From Lingula anatina (lineage: Eukaryota > Brachiopoda > Lingulata > Lingulida > Lingulidae): DNA of 64,000 nt. Of this stretch, positions 36,010 to 48,830 are shown in pieces. Each line of letters begins with the position of its first letter. Position 1 is the stretch's first letter. Below the pieces are notes generated by a model, which saw only the letters and a list, made by a program, of their open reading frames with translations, was not told the DNA's origin and did not search any database. A program made the position numbers and the translations under genes. Location of the stretch: NCBI RefSeq assembly GCF_001039355.2, contig NW_019775746.1:305496-369495 (forward strand). The letters run 5' to 3'.

Positions 36010-38320
36010 GGGGATTCTAGTAGGAATTGATACCATACTTTTATATTGTGAAATGTACTTTTGTAAAGGAAGTTAATGGTACTGGGTCACAAGTGATTGC
36101 TTGAAAATACTTTATACTCAGCACAAAATGATCAGATTTATAACTTAAGAGTGAATTGATTTGAAACCAGTTTAGAATCAGCCAGTTTTTATTAGCTACT
36201 GCATTTTAGTGTGCTTTTGTTTAATGATGCATTTGAATTCTAATTTTTGCCTTAAAAGTCCATCAAATGGCACCATGAAGTTTTAAATAGTATAACTTTA
36301 AGAAAAACCAAAGGAGAACAATTATTATTTGATTGCATATTTTCAGGGGTAGATAAGTAGGTAAATTTATGATCAAAATTTTAAATAAGGCTCTTTTATG
36401 GCTGATTGAGTGATTAAGTCAGTTTATCCCTTGGCATGTCTACTTTATTTAAAAAAACTAGTAGAAGTGGTGTCTATGTATTACTGGAAATCCCCACACT
36501 GTTCAAATGTATTTTTAAATGTTGACAACATTTGTGTTATTTCCTACATGTATGACAATAAGATACAAAAAAGCAAGCTTTATTTTTCTTGCAAATTACC
36601 TGCAATTGTTTTATATATATAATTTAATTACAGGTGTTGCCATATTGTACACTGTTTTCTATCTTCAACATGAATGTACTCCTACACTGTCCTCTGGTTG
36701 GCTTTCAATATTTAAAAAGTGGGCAGGTAAAATACCACCTGTTGCTTACTGAGTGTTTTAATAATTGATAAGATACAGACACAGACACAGACACAGAAGC
36801 AATACTTTTGTTTTGTTCTTAAAAGACAGAAAAATTGCATAAACAAGGATTCCCTTTATTTTATATTTACAAGGTTAATGCAAGATGCACTTTGAATGAA
36901 ACACTGATGGTTAATTTATGCATGTTTGGTGGCTTTAATGAACATCTGATAAAAGATGAGAACATATTTTGGAATTTGTGAAAAATATTATTAGATGTTG
37001 CAGGAAATTTTGAAGAGATATAAAATTCAGGGGCAGGATATTCAAGCATTAGACAAAAAACTAATCTTGAATACAGGTAATACAGGCAGATTTCCCTATT
37101 TTCTTTTCCTCCCAGGGGTCATTGTTAAGAAACAATTTGGTTTAGCTTTTTATTAGCATTTTACTCAAATATCATTTTTGTCTTGGTTTGATTTTCATCC
37201 ACAGGAACAATGTATCAATTAATATTATAGTAAGAATGGTAAAAATTACTCTGTGTACTTGGTTTTATTTCTTCTCATTTGAAATAAACATGGAAGGCAG
37301 CAGTTGGCCATTCTAGAAAAGAAGAAAACAAAACACAATAATAATAAATAATAAAAACAATCATGAAAATAAAAAATTAAAAACTGTTTATAGTTTCTAA
37401 ATATTAATGTTAATACATTTATTGGACCCTTAATGACATTCAATAATTTACTTGGCATGGAGGAGTTTGTATTGAACATGAGCTTAATTTGACTGGAAAA
37501 TACCAGAGGATGAATAAAATATCACCTCGCTTAAGTAACAACTGTATTTGTGTTTGTATACACCAAGAGACAGTGTGTACAAATGTCAGTTATCATCCAC
37601 ATAAACTAGATGACCGCTATATCTGTTGTTAAGCAGCTGCTGGACATTACAGAAAGCAAGCACGGTCAACAGTTGAAGTGGCCAGTTTTGTTTGCCACTC
37701 TCTTTAAAGTTGTAATAAATTCAGATGTGTCAATATTTAAAGAGTTTAATTTATTTGCATGTTCTATAAAACAGTGATTTGGTCATCTCTTTCTTTGTTT
37801 AACACTCCAGTGAAACACCTTGTGATGGAGGTATTATTTGGCTGTTATTGAATAAAATTGTGTCATAATGATAGGGGATGCTTATGAATGAGATTAGGGC
37901 TTTCATTAATTTATGGAGTTGCAGAGCTAATGGATGATTTGAACTTTATGTGTATCATTGGTCTTGAACAGGTGAAATATATCTTTTACATATACAGGGT
38001 GCTTTGGGAAATTAAATAGCTTAAAGATTCACTTTTTTCTTTTTTTTTTTTTTTTGTTTAGAACTCAGCTGCAAGTGTGCAAAATAAAACAAATGTTTAA
38101 TGACATTTTTTTTTTTGCTTATTTATTTTCAGAAAATTTATAACATTATGGGTGTTTGTACAATGTTAATCTTCACTGGTAGCAAAGTGTTAAAGACAAC
38201 TGATTCTACTGACTTTCTCACTCAACACAAATCAAATAACAAAAGTGAATGGTTATAGATAATGTCAAAATATATTACTGAATTTGAATATATTTATATA
38301 TGAAGGAAAAATACACGGGC
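36010..38320. other. Gene-free CpG-poor stretch
   Basis: AT-rich unique sequence. The segment 37560-37970, which includes TTATTTGCATGTTC (a POU octamer-like core), looks more complex than its surroundings and might be a conserved element. No gene recognised. Confidence 0.45.
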
Positions 38321-38327
38321 GGATTCA

Positions 38328-38470
38328 GAGATATTTTCTGACAGTCTTCCAAATTACCTTTTTTGATCCAGTCTTCATTTTTGACTGTCTTCCGACAGAA
38401 AAAATTATATACCTGTCAATGTAAACTTGAAAATCTGACCGTCTTCCTGAAGACCGCCCCTGAAATAGGT
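38328..38470. mobile_element. Short dispersed repeat with hAT-like ends, copy 2
   Basis: It starts with CACGGGCGGATTCAG and ends with CTGAAGACCGCCCCTG, an imperfect inverted pair of the CAGGGGCGG type seen on many hAT-like MITEs. Internally CTGACAGTCTTCC, GACTGTCTTCCGACAGAA and CCTGTCAATGTAAACTTGAA are shared with 7440-7605. I could not find a clean 8-bp target duplication. Confidence 0.5.
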
Positions 38471-38975
38471 ATGCTAACACAAGTTTAAGAGCCAAAGTAT
38501 TCTATTTTGAATGATTTGCTAATGACTTAGATTGTATGACTGCACTCCCACTTTTTTCATATCTCTGTAACCAAATTTTGAAGGGGAGTTTTCCCTTTCC
38601 CCCAAATCCACCCCCTCCCCCCTCCCAGATATCATGGAGAAACTCCATCCAAGTCAGTTAGATTGTGTTAAGGTTACCATGTGGTTCTGGATAATTTCTA
38701 TGATTATAACTTGTCGACTAAGAATAGAGATGTCTTTGAGATTTTAATGTCCATTTTAACATTGAAATAAATGATCTTTGTTGAGCAGTTTGCACCACTT
38801 GTTAAAGGTCAATATTTTATGAATCTTGGTTGATTAGTAGGTAAATGCTTGATACCTACCTTGTAAATTGCTTTCATAATTCTTGTCGCAGAAAGTTAAT
38901 TCTTGGTCAGTGAAGCTGCAGTTGGGGAGACAAGGTTTGGATCTGTGTGAAACGCTGTCACATAAAGGGAGCAAA

Positions 38976-38982
<7 letters not shown>

Positions 38983-39006
<24 letters not shown>
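38983..39006. repeat. (GA)n microsatellite
   Basis: GA dinucleotide run directly after an A tract. Confidence 0.9.
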
Positions 39007-39434
39007 ATGAAGCAAATTGTCAAAGAAATGTAAAATAAAAAGCAGAATCTGTACATATATGGTTTAGATGTAAACTTTTGTAAAATGGCAAGTTAGTGCA
39101 AAACAAGCAGTCATGTTTTGGAAGGAAGATGTAATGATTGTTCATGAAGTTGGCTACTGTAAACATTGCAATTTTTAATGTTTAATGGAATGTGACAATT
39201 TATGTTAAATGGGCCAGTGGGAATGACACTCTTTTTTAATTTCTAAATGTCTGTATATTTGCCAGGTTCTCTGTCCACTTGCGTTGGGACATTGCCACTG
39301 GCCAGAAAAGTTCATTTAAAGAAAATTTTACTGGAAGTTTGACTGAAGTGAAAATTTCAAAGCAAAAGTTCTTGTTTCAGTTGATTTATATTTTATTTTC
39401 TTTGAAAAGAAGCATATCTTGTAGTCAATAACTG

Positions 39435-39905
39435 CTGTTGGTCACAGGTAAATTAAGCATACCGGTAGTTATTGAATGCCCCATTCAGTTTCCAAGTGGT
39501 CAAAAACACAGTAACCATTAATATTTCCTGCTTACTAATGGTGAGCAGACACAATTCCCTTGTGAATGGCCCACCCCTATCACTATCTTTTCTAGATTCT
39601 GAATTATGGCTGTTATGCAATTTTGAATTTCCTGGCCAGAAAAGTGTGACATTCCCCTCTGGCTTAATTCTCCTGGTCACTAGCACAGCTCAGCCAGGTA
39701 GTAAATAGACAGGTGAGTAACTGACCACTTGACCGGCAATTAGATAGGTCATCAGTAGCCAAATGGCAGCCATTTATGTTCTAACAAGGTCTCTGTCTGC
39801 TTCGGTCTGATGACCAAAGGTCCTTAATGTCCAGTTACATCTTGATAACTGTCCCCAAACATTGTGGTCAGTTGAAAAATGACCACAGCACCTTTGCATG
39901 GTCAC
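39435..39905. promoter_or_regulatory. Cluster of TGACC/GGTCA half-sites
   Basis: By my count GGTCA or TGACC occurs ten times in about 470 bp, where about one is expected. It includes GTGGTCA/TGACCAC pairs near 39721-39733 and 39866-39881. This resembles nuclear-receptor half-sites, but the sites have no fixed spacing and a decayed repeat is also possible. Confidence 0.25.
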
Positions 39906-39999
39906 TTGATGGATGTGAGTGTCTAAAATTGTGTGAAATGGGTTCTGATGTATACAGAGATAGCCTTTGTGCATGGGCCGTTACATGCTGGACATGTTG

Positions 40000-42900
40000 C
40001 TGATCTTTTCGAGATTATCGCTTGTACATGATCAGTTCCTCCTAGTAGACAAGGATAAATAAAGTAAAGTGGTACAGTGGAGACAAGGGTCTGTGCATGC
40101 ATCATTGTGCCTGTTCAGGACCAATTCACACAAAATTCAGCTTCAGATCGTTCCATTCTGGTTTTGGATTGGTCTTTATTGTTACCAGCAGGCATGGATG
40201 GTGGCATTGCATTAATCTCTCCTGGGCCCATTGTTTGCAGTTAATGTTGAGGATAGACACTAGTTACCAGCAGTTAGAGTTGATTGCCTGACCTTGCTTT
40301 GAACTCTGTGTGATGGTTTACAGTCAACATCCTCTAAGAGGTGTGAATGCCTCAGGCCGGGTCTGACTTGGTACCTTGTGTGAACGTGCCAACTGAGTCG
40401 CCAAAGAGTCCTCCGTTTGTTGTGTATCTGCGTGTGTATGGGAGTAATTTTTGTGTTTGTCCCATGTAGTTCCCACTCCAGGTATAGATCAGAGATGACA
40501 CTAACTGCAGTGGAAACCTGTGTTGTTTTGTAGCAGAGGATGTACACGCATTTTTGGGTTCTCATGGTTGATTGAGAAGATATCTGAAAAGTTTGAGTCA
40601 TGTGTGTGTGTGTGGGGGGGGGGGGGATGGGCGTTGGAAGAGAAGAAAGGAAGAAGAGGGATACAAGTCTGCTGCTGTGCATAGCACAACATGTACATGA
40701 TGAATAGGCAAATTTGACTCTCTAGGATGTTTGAACAGAGTGAGGAGATAGATGGAGAGATAGATGTAGCCCTATTGTTACATAGCAGATGTATAGCATG
40801 TCAGACTGCCCTGGATGATTGAGCAAAATTAATATACTGTACATAGAGACCTTGAATCAAAGGGAGAGAGGGGGGGTTGGGTAAAAATAGGTAACCTGCC
40901 TGGGTGACATGTAGAAGATATGCAGATATACTTGGCTGTTCTGGGTGCTTGGGGAGACATAAGTAGGGGAAGATAGATATTGGACGTAACCTGTTTGGTA
41001 TGATATGCAGGAGATACCAAGACATAACATGTTGTCTTGGTTGATTAAGCAGATACAAAAGTGAAGGGGAAGGATTTAGGAGGCTGACAACATGAAAATG
41101 GTTTATTTTATGCATTGGCTAGATGCACGGACAGTGCATAGAGAGAAATTAGTAAGATCACCCCAGGGGGTCGCCTGGAGAGGAGGGGGGGGGGGGCAGA
41201 GACCATATCAGTAACAGTACGGACATCCTGGTACCTTATGGCCATAACTGAATATTTCCTCAAAATAAAAATGATAGCTTCATACATACGCCTTGAGATG
41301 TACCATGAATCAGCACATTTCAGAATACCTTTGTTTCCTTCAGATAAATGGTTTAAACAGACAGCATTTACTAGTAGTTTCTAGAAATTTCATCTATTAT
41401 TGATGTTCACTGTATGACATCTAATATTACCCCATAGAAGTTTTAATGACTGTGGGTAACTTGTACTTTAAAAGTCGAGTCTTTACCCTCATCCCCATGA
41501 ATGCCGCTCTGGCTCACCATAATGTCTGAAAAGTAGTATGAAGCTCTATTGATGAGCATTTTGAAACATTTCCATATCTATGAGTTCTTTAAATATATAT
41601 AACTGATCCCCTACTTGAAAGCTAAACATTAATTATACCCCCAGAATTTCTCTGTAAACATGCACAACATGCTTATGAATGGGGATGATGTTCAAGAAAA
41701 TCATTACTCATCTGGAATGACTAGTTATAAAAGTTGTCATGCTTTTAGCCCAACTCTTGGCTCTGATGGCTATGTTATAGGGGTGACTGCATGGCTGGAT
41801 AGTCTTACCCCCCCTCCCCCCCCCCCCCACCACTGCTCTTTGTTATGGCCTCATTTGTGCAGGTGTTTGTAAAAAAAAAAACTTTCATTTTATTTTGTGT
41901 TTTTTAAAAAGTATGTGGTATTAGCATCTTACTTTACTTCAGGTGAATTCCAGGTGAAAAAAGGAATAAAAGAACATTTTTAGTTTTTTTCCCTTGTTTA
42001 TCCTTATTAATTATGATGGTGGCCTGTTCATTACTAATACACATGTTTATGGATTTTTTTTTTTTTTTTTTTTTTTTTTGATGTTACAGTACTGGTACAG
42101 GTTGGCAACTTTTTTAAACAATATTTTTTCCCTTTCATTTCTTCAAAGTACCATTCCCCCTTTTCTGTGGGAAAACCCAAAGCCATTTGGTCAATTTGCT
42201 AAAATGTTACTACTCCCAATTGACTTCACAAAGGAGCTAACAACAGAGGACAATTGTTCAAATAGGAAAATGATAATGTTCAGTCCAACAAAGGCGATGA
42301 GAACAATGTGGACTATGGGTGAGTCTGACTGAAGACCTTAAAGTGAAAACATGAAAACCATCACATCATATTAGAGAAATGAAGTCACAATTTCCCTGAG
42401 ACACTTTGACGATAGAGTCCTGTGCACTTTGTAAGAACTTGCCTCTTTTTTATTCTTCCTTTGAGTCGGCATGGCCCTGGCTTCCACCAAACATGAAACA
42501 AGTCGTCATGTGTCGAGAGGATGTAAAAGCTGAGAGATAACCAAGATAAATGGGCCAAACATGTGATTAGCTTAACAAACATCAATGGGACCAGGACAGG
42601 GATATTACATAAAACTACAAGCAGCCATTTCCACTTTACAAGTGGAGAAGAGCTGCTGTATACATAAAGGTTACTCCTTTGATGTTTTATTAAGTAGTCG
42701 AATACCTGGCTGGATTTGTTTGTTGTTGCTGTCATTTTAGAGGTCGTCCAGCTATTAGTGCTAATGACATACTTTGGGGGATTGCCACCAGAGGACAGGG
42801 CTGTAGCACGCCTGTGCTGGGCTCCCTGCTAGCATTTAGAGTAATGGTGAGGTTTTGACTGAAGTGAAAGTTACCAGTGTGTAGAATCGAACATTTTTTT

Positions 42901-43985
42901 TTACATTATTTACCTGTGAAATAGATTGTAAAATGTTTTTTTGGGGGCCATGCATCTAATCTTAAATTGTGTCTGTTGTACATGCATTGTCATCCAGAAG
43001 AGTTTGAATTTCTTTCAAATCGAGCTGATTTAATTCACTGTGACAAGAGTTAATCTTGGCTGTGAAGTTGTTGGTAAAAAATAATCTATGGATGCAAATT
43101 TTCCTAGCATTGTTAATACTTTCCTTAAAATCTAGACTGCATCTTACAACTTTTGTACATTTTAAGGACTTAGTCAACTAATTTTGATTTAGGTGGCTGA
43201 AATGAAATTTTTCTCTGTATTTAAATATCTGAATGCATCAACTAATTCGAATTTTTTTATTCCTCTGTCTGCCATTCTGTCAGTCTATCTCTTTATCTGT
43301 CTATAACTAGGATAAAAAAATACCCTCCATAGCGGTTAATTAGTTTACTTACTACCTGAAACAAACTAACAACTTGATTGTGTGCTGATATTTGTATCAA
43401 CAGATTTCTGCATCACTCAGACAATTACACTGTCTGTGTTTGTCTGTGAATACAATTAGCAAATTGATTTTGCTGATGTTGCACTTGTAGGCTTTTCATC
43501 TTCTGTGTTTGAAACCTAAGAAATTTAATCACGTAGAATGCTCTGAGACCCGATGTTATCTCTGTGTATGGACTTCATTTGCCAAGTATACAGAAAAATG
43601 TGGACATCATTGTATTCTTATACCGGCACAAACCACTGCAAATTAATAAAGAGTTTTCACTACATTTCAAATTAGCTTTAATTAATTTATTGGTGTATGA
43701 ACATGTTAATCCGCTTCTCCCCACCTGGACATTTCCTTCATATTTAATCCCACAGACTGTGTAATTTTCAAATGTGACAAAATAACATAACTAAGTAGTA
43801 TTCTATTAAAAATTTTGCATACTAACCATTTTCTACTCATTTCAGTTCCTTTCATAATAAAATGGAATCAACTAACCAAATGGTATTTCTATTTCAGGTC
43901 CTGGGGTTTCATACGGTGACAAGCTCATTGCTGCTGAAAACATGGAGACATACTATGTGATATGATATACTGCAATAATTTGATG
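40000..43985. other. Gene-free stretch with simple repeats
   Basis: It contains short poly-G/poly-C runs (about 40612, 41186, 41812), a poly-T at 42053-42079, and unique CpG-poor sequence. The richer segment at 42730-42850 could be a non-coding element. Reading frames here (for example 40260-40682 and 42385-42735, minus strand) have no recognisable domain. Confidence 0.5.
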
Positions 43986-43989
43986 TTTT

Positions 43990-44199
43990 GAGGTAATTCC
44001 AATACATAGTGATATATGGTACTCATACTTATGTAGTGAGTTATTGAAATGCTGTATACTTCCATACCTTCAGATAATCTAAGTATCCAGATTTATAACA
44101 TTATCAGAATCAATATGTAGTAGGAGTAGTGTCTATAAACATTGCTTGTAATAATAATAATAAATAATTAAAATAATAATAATAATATATTTATGTATG

Positions 44200-44238
<39 letters not shown>

Positions 44239-45190
44239 CTGAACATTGCAATTTTCTGTATTAATAACTTGTTATTATCTTTGTCTCAAATTTTGAGATA
44301 ATCCATGTATCTATATCTTGTGATCCATGTAATATAGAAGCTTATTGAAACTTGTATTATATATCTGTACCTGGTGATAACCTCACTATACATACTTCAT
44401 AATAACATCTTTATATTCACACGTCATTGTAATTTCTGTCTCTACCAAGCAATGACAGCTATATCTGTGCCTTAAAATGATATCACTATATCCGTACTTT
44501 GTAATCAGATCCTTTTATCCATACTTCGTAATGATATCCCTATGTTCATACTGTGTAATGATATCCCTATATCTATACAATATGATGATATCCTGATATC
44601 CATACTTTTTAATGATATCTCTATATCCATTCTTTACTATGATACCCCTATATCCATCCTTTGTTAAGATATCCCAATATTCATATCTCATAATGATAAT
44701 ACCTATATCCATTCCTTGTGATGATATGCCTATATCCATACGTATTGAAGATATCCCTATATTCATACCTTATAATGCTATCCCTATATCCATAATTTGT
44801 AATGCCATCCCTATATCCATGGCCAGTGAAGATATTCATGCCATGTAAATACATTTGTACTTTATAATAATTTCTATTCCTGTGCTTTGATAATTTTGGC
44901 AAAAATCACTTTATCCATATCTAAGATAACCTCTATATCCATGCCTTCAGATATCCACATGCCCTTGCAGTCACAAAAGGTGGAGAACTGTGTTCATATC
45001 TCAAAAACAATTCTTTCTCCTTGGTTTTATGAAAATGTCATACCTTGAGATAATCTCTTAAACCATGCCTCAGAATAATGATTTTAATTTTTTATACCTT
45101 AAAATAATTTCTTTTCCCATACATCGGAGTAGTATATGTTTCCATATTTAACTCTATACCTTAGGATGTAGTACAGCAATCTGAATAATG
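43990..45190. repeat. Decayed ~30-bp tandem minisatellite (TATCCATACTTTGTAATGA type)
   Basis: The clearest part is about 44470-44840, where units such as GATATCCCTATATCCATAC recur about every 30 bp. Because 30 is a multiple of 3, the minus strand carries a 10-residue periodic frame (GYRDII-like units, 44515-44766) that mimics a repeat protein. More diverged units can be followed outward to about 43990 and 45190. An AT microsatellite (about 44150-44240) interrupts the left part. Confidence 0.75.
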
Positions 45191-46320
45191 TATATGCAGG
45201 ATGCAGGTAAGTGTTAACCACTAATGCAAGTTGAACTTTGCAAGTGATTTTGTTGTTGTTTACTCGATTTTAAGTCAAAAGTTAGAATTAGTATTAAAAT
45301 GGCAAATGCTTGTTTGCAAAGGGATTGCATGTTTTTATTTTGTAGTTTTCTTTTATAAAGTGTAGTTTCTTGTAAGGATACATTTGATGAATTGTTCAAT
45401 GGTGGTATAAACATGTATTTTTACATTTTCATCGTTGTAGCCATTTTTGTTATTTAATGTTTATAATTTTAACTCTCAATTTTTACCATTAATATTTAGT
45501 CTCTAAAGACTCTGTATTGAGCTGTCATGTATTTCATCAAGTTCTTACCTTGTGTATTATTTTTTGTGACTGTAATATAACTTTTTATATCTTGGATAAT
45601 GGATTTTAAATATTCACATGAAGTTGAACCTTTTTTATTTTTGTTGCGGAATTTATGTTATATGGCAGCATTAAGTGCTGAATGTTTTCAATTAGATGTT
45701 ATCGTTGGTTGAATTGTTATTTTATAATAAATTAACATTTTAATTAATGAAATCAATATTTTGATAGAATTTGAAGTTTGTGTTTATGTACACGTATGTT
45801 ACGGAGCGTTGACAGTAGTTAGGGCGCTGTATTGAATAGATAATATAGGAGACAGCACATGGGATTTTCGTTGTCAGAATTTTTCTGATTTCTTTCCTTA
45901 TAGCTTGTGCCTATGTCCCAAAGACATTTTTTCAAATAATGGTGTAGTTTTGTTGCCTGTTATGTTAGAAGTTATGCAGAATGAATGTGCAAAGAATGCG
46001 GATGGCAGTTCTCTCGGCTAAACCCAATGAAAATAAAAGCCGCCTTAAGAATACAGTATAGGAATACTTGTTGAGTTGGTGCTTTCAAAGAGCTATGGGC
46101 AGCAAGTTACATGAATTGAACAAGAACTTGCGTGTATTGTTTTTTTTTTTTATCCTACACGCCATTAATTTAAAGCTACACATTTGAAGAGGAAAGTGAT
46201 CGGGAAATGAAGTTTCAATTGTCATCACAGTATCTATAACGAAAATAAAAAAGTACATATAAAATGTAAGTAGCAAATAGTTTGATTCTCACCACAAAAA
46301 TGTTTTTCTCAGTTTTGTAA
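45190..46320. other. Gene-free stretch containing the CpG transition
   Basis: The left part is AT-rich and CpG-poor. From about 45785 CpG dinucleotides become frequent and stay so to the right end of the window. Otherwise unremarkable; poly-T at 46139-46151. Confidence 0.5.
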
Positions 46321-46900
46321 CAACAGTCGCGCTAGTCTGTTTGTTATACACAGGCCATCGTGTTTAGGTTTTTTTCTCCTCATCTTCAACTTTTTCAATT
46401 AAAGGCGGCAAGGTTAACCCCTTAAGAGTCTCCAATTTTCTCTCATTAACTTTACCCCTCCTCGTCATATTGAAGTTCTCCGTTCACAGTGTGTGGGGGG
46501 ACCCGGGCTGGAAAGGTATTCAGACCCGCAGTCAATGCTAGCACAGGGGGATAGAATTACGTATTTGTATCTGGTTCTCGCGGCGTCACAGATACAAGAA
46601 TCCACTTTGCCTGCACACTGACGGTGGGACTATATACTTAACACAAGTAACATAAAAGCTAATGTGTGTTCACAATGTCGTCGTCATTGTGTACTTTGAT
46701 TAATTGGTACAGGGCAGATAAGATTCGGGGGTTATTTGGGCCCCAGATTGGTTTACCTATCTTTCTATGGTCCTTCTTTTATGAAGACCGGGGAATAAAA
46801 AAGTCCGTTCTTTATCTGTGTTTAAAACGACGGGTTGTGTTTCGCCTATATAGGTCCATTATGGGGTCTTGTATTACACTGATTTAACATTGTTGACATT
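46320..46900. promoter_or_regulatory. CpG-rich unique block, candidate enhancer
   Basis: GC and CpG are higher than in the flanks, with CTTTGATTAATTGG at about 46697 (a TCF/LEF-like core next to a homeodomain core) and GGCAGATAAGATT (GATA-like) just after. No recognised coding frame. Confidence 0.3.
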
Positions 46901-48529
46901 GACTTTTTATAGCTGTTTTGAGATTTTTCTAATTTTTCTTCAAAGTCTGTCTTTCAAGGCTCAATGCGTCGATCGGGCTGGTAATTGTAAATCTTGGTCA
47001 AAATATAGACTGAATTTTCTACCCTGACATTTTTTGTGTCAGGATAATCGACTCATACTGGCTCGTAAATTCGTTTAAAGAATTGAACAGCAGTGTTTTT
47101 TCTGTATGTTATTTTGCGAATTATCTCAATTTTATTACCAAGCCTGATTTTACTGCCTTCTTAAATCAAGAATCTGACTCCTGTAGAGTTCTATAGAATA
47201 GGCCAATTTTTATGACTCTTTTTTTTTTTTTTTGTTATGTACTGCCTAGGCGTGTAAATAGTATTAACATGTCGTGGGTTTTTTCTTGTTACAAAATCAC
47301 ATCTTGATCGTCTTGTTACATGGAAAAATGTCTGAAACTGTCATTTAATTTGAGAAAAATATTTGCAACATTCACGTGTAACAACGTGACGTCACGCACA
47401 GATGCTACGTCATCTAGGTATGATGCTGACATTTACACTGGTACCGAGAGTTTGCTCGTGACGTAACTCACCCCCCCCCCCCCAATTATACCAGCGACCG
47501 GTTTCAGAAAATAACCTTAACCAGATTAGACTAAATTTTAAGACAAAAATTGTGTTTTACTGTAAACCATGCCACTTCACTTAAATGAAGCAAATATCAG
47601 TGATTTTTTTAAACCACGCCTTTCTTCGTATAAAACGAGCGCAATAACTTAATGGACTATAACTGATTTATCTAAGTCAAAATAAATGGACATTTTTGTC
47701 TAAAAATTTAGATTAATTTTCTAAGGCTTAAGACCCTTGAACAAAATGTTTGGCTTTAGTGGCTGAAAAGTCCCCACCATGGGGGATAATGTGCTGCCTC
47801 TGTTTTCTAACAATTTCTCTAATAAGACCTTCAATAAGGAAAAAAACGTAAAAGTGCCATAAAGTCATGGACCTAACATATTCGGTCATACCGATTCTCA
47901 TTAAAGACTGAGGAAGCTGATATATAATGAACAAAAAGCAGAAGAAAACCTTCCATTCGCTCGGAAGTAGCCATTAGTGACGTCAGCACGATTAAAAAAG
48001 TTTAAAGATGCCTCTCCAGTGACAGACATCTTGAAAGAATATTAGTTAGAGTGATTTTTAGGACTGATTCAAACCTGGTACATAAAAGTACATGCGGGTT
48101 AAATTGTAAAATTGCTCCGTTTTTTATTATTTCAGAGCTTAGTACTCTTGAGGAATTAATTTGTACTTTAATACATGTCACTTTAGTCATGGGATTGTTC
48201 ACGCCTCTATGTACAGTGATGAGAATTGTGAATTCATAATTGCAGACGCAGTTTATCAGTAGACCAGTTTGAAAATATCTCAAAATATCCACTTTCGTTG
48301 TCGAATGCTAAGCTTAGTTTCCAAACTCATGTCACATCATTTTATCAAAATAAAATAGATATATTTTTCAAAACAATTAAATGCATGTACGTAAACCTCC
48401 AAGTAAAGGCGGAGGTAGCCCTAAAACACTTACGGTATATTTCTGCATTCGAAACTGGATAAGTTGATACTAGCTGTAGGTTAATACTAGCAACTTTTCA
48501 AAAATCCACAAAGAACACATTACGTTTTT

Positions 48530-48830
48530 TTTCGCGCAAATTCTCGTATTTATCTTCCTGTACCTAACGCGAGAAGGACCGAGAACGGCGAAGGTTGACA
48601 AAATGACAAACTTGTTGCCTGTCCACCCTCTCACATCGCCTCTTTGAGATAAGCGATCAGGAGATCGTCTCTTGATAACAGAGGGCCAATGTGGGAAAGG
48701 TCGCGACATCGAGACCTTATCTTTATTAGTTTTATTACCTGACGATTGTTCTTGGGAACGATAAGCAAGATCGAGTGTCCCATCTTCTTATTATCGTACA
48801 AAAACACGCAGATGGCCTTTGAAGTTGGGA
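48530..48830. promoter_or_regulatory. CpG-rich element with GATA-type sites
   Basis: Three strict WGATAR sites are visible: AGATAAG at 48647-48653, TGATAA at 48673-48678, and inverted CTTATCT at 48716-48722. A related CGATAAG lies at about 48759. CpG is dense. This fits a GATA-responsive enhancer, but the sites are short and function is inferred. Confidence 0.3.

Noticed and set aside
42385-42735. 116-codon minus-strand frame
   Set aside because: No domain, no splice context that makes sense; the region looks like unique non-coding DNA.
44515-44766. 10-residue repeat protein (GYRDII units)
   Set aside because: Product of the decayed 30-bp minisatellite; units drift at the DNA level with no codon-level constraint visible.
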